DNA of 64,000 nt from JAEUOS01 sp046160545 (lineage in GTDB: Bacteria > Pseudomonadota > Gammaproteobacteria > Burkholderiales > JAEUOS01). Made by a program: the position numbers and the translations under genes. Shown here one piece after another: positions 63,410 to 64,000 of the stretch; the first letter of the stretch is position 1; every line of letters begins with the position of its first letter. The stretch lies in contig JBJXGS010000184.1 of NCBI GenBank assembly GCA_046160545.1, forward strand, positions 1 through 64,000, read 5' to 3'. Below the pieces are notes generated by a model, which saw nothing but the letters and a program-made list of their open reading frames with translations, was not told the DNA's origin and ran no database searches.

Positions 63410-64000
63410 ATGGATTTCGATTTTTCCCTGCTCACCGAATACCAGCGCTACAAGCTCATGGCCAGCCTGATCGTGCCGCGGCCAATTGCGCTGGTCACGA
63501 CGCTCTCGGCCGGCGGCGTGGTCAACGCTGCGCCTTTCTCGATGTTCAACATGATGGGCGAAGAGCCACCGATTGTGATGATCAGCGTCAACAAGCACGC
63601 TGACGGTCAGATCAAGGATACTGCCGCCAATATTCTGGCCCACGGCGAGTTCGTCGTGCATCTCGCCGACGAGGCCATCGCCGAGCAGATGCACGCCTGC
63701 GGCGAACGCCTGCCCCCGCAGGTGAGCGAGGTCGAGCGGGTCGGATTCTCCACCGCGCCTAGCAATTCAGTCGCGCCGCCGCGCATCGTCGAGGCGCCGG
63801 TGGCATTCGAGTGCCGCCTGTGGGAGAAGCTCGAGACCGACAGCCGCTACATCTTCATCGGTCGTGTCTTGTGGCTGCATGCCCGCGATGGACTCATCGA
63901 TGTCGAGACATTTCGCGTGCGGCTGCAGGACTACTTCCCGGTGGCGCGCTTCGGCGCCAGCTTTTACATCAACACCCGCGAACGCTATCCGCTTGGCGTT
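63410..64000 (+). CDS. Flavin reductase / DIM6-NTAB family protein, 5' part (cut by window end)
   Basis: The first 197 codons are visible; the gene continues past base 64000. 'MDFDFSLLTEYQRYKLMASLIVPRPIALVTTL' and 'NAAPFSMFNMMGEEPPIVMISV' are typical of the FMN-binding split-barrel flavin reductases (DIM6/NTAB family), where the PRPIALVTT segment contacts FMN. The partner or substrate cannot be inferred from the visible part. murB lies 103 bases upstream; no promoter stood out in the gap. Confidence 0.9.
   Translation, partial: MDFDFSLLTEYQRYKLMASLIVPRPIALVTTLSAGGVVNAAPFSMFNMMGEEPPIVMISVNKHADGQIKDTAANILAHGEFVVHLADEAIAEQMHACGERLPPQVSEVERVGFSTAPSNSVAPPRIVEAPVAFECRLWEKLETDSRYIFIGRVLWLHARDGLIDVETFRVRLQDYFPVARFGASFYINTRERYPLGV

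Overview
The window is a G+C-rich bacterial chromosome segment with about 68 tightly packed protein genes. It has no recognisable rRNA, tRNA, insertion sequence, prophage or CRISPR array. Gene content and order point to a betaproteobacterium close to Burkholderiales. The evidence is the thrC-moeA-moaD-moaE-clpB order, rpsF-priB-rpsR-rplI-dnaB, cvpA-purF next to dedD/folC, exbB-exbD-lpxK-ycaR-kdsB-adk, a DUF3579 protein beside rpsT, an orphan Bug/TTT-type solute receptor and an O-succinylhomoserine sulfhydrylase. It is Gram-negative (lpxH, lpxK, kdsB, exbBD) and respiratory (quinone-linked PyrD, Fe-SOD).

Layout. 1-3661 (+): the end of thrC, then mobB-moeA-moaD-moaE (molybdenum cofactor) and a fluoride channel. 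Two identical 21-bp palindromes bracket the thrC/mobB junction. 3686-5551 (-): a Ser/Thr kinase fused to a cyclic-nucleotide-binding domain, with a gene of unknown function upstream. 5668-8268 (+): clpB behind a sigma-32-type promoter. 8274-10275 (-): a membrane-anchored Mrr-like protein and cysS. 10442-15462 (+): a TPR protein and an L,D-transpeptidase sharing one C-terminal domain, two cyclophilins, lpxH and a 3-hydroxyacyl-CoA dehydrogenase. 15489-24038 (-): metZ behind a SAM-II riboswitch and terminator, purF, cvpA, a SPOR protein, folC, dnaB, and rplI-rpsR-priB-rpsF. 24352-28222 (+): grpE-dnaK-dnaJ behind a sigma-32 consensus promoter.

28364-33415 (+) is more accessory: a Bug-type receptor, an orphan ParA ATPase, an MFS carrier, a cysteine-free glutaredoxin-like protein and a solo histidine kinase. 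33423-35250 (-): an overlapping trio of SRPBCC protein, DOPA-dioxygenase-like enzyme and Tat-signal methyltransferase. 35326-39300: a B12-binding radical SAM protein, pyrD, a LOG-type protein, a DUF3579 protein and rpsT. 39439-41825 (+): murJ and a SirB1-like gene. 41854-51742 (-): ggt, an SDR, then adk-pfp-hppA, which reads as a pyrophosphate-energy module, and the kdsB-ycaR-lpxK-exbD-exbB envelope block. 51941 to the end: xseA, sodB, a patatin-like protein, class I fumarase, a SPINDLY/OGT-like glycosyltransferase, a hot-dog thioesterase, a ketosynthase/ACP pair, a tandem retropepsin-like protein, yajQ, murB, and the start of a flavin-reductase-type gene cut by the window edge.

Most of the window is core metabolism and envelope biogenesis. 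I see no defence island or biosynthetic megacluster. The less ordinary items are the SAM-II riboswitch with an attenuator-like terminator, the twin palindromes (one encodes the ThrC C-terminus), the TPR/Ldt pair, the tandem aspartyl-protease protein, the paired DnaA boxes between exbB and xseA, the adk-pfp-hppA cluster, and several enzymes that lack family-typical catalytic residues.
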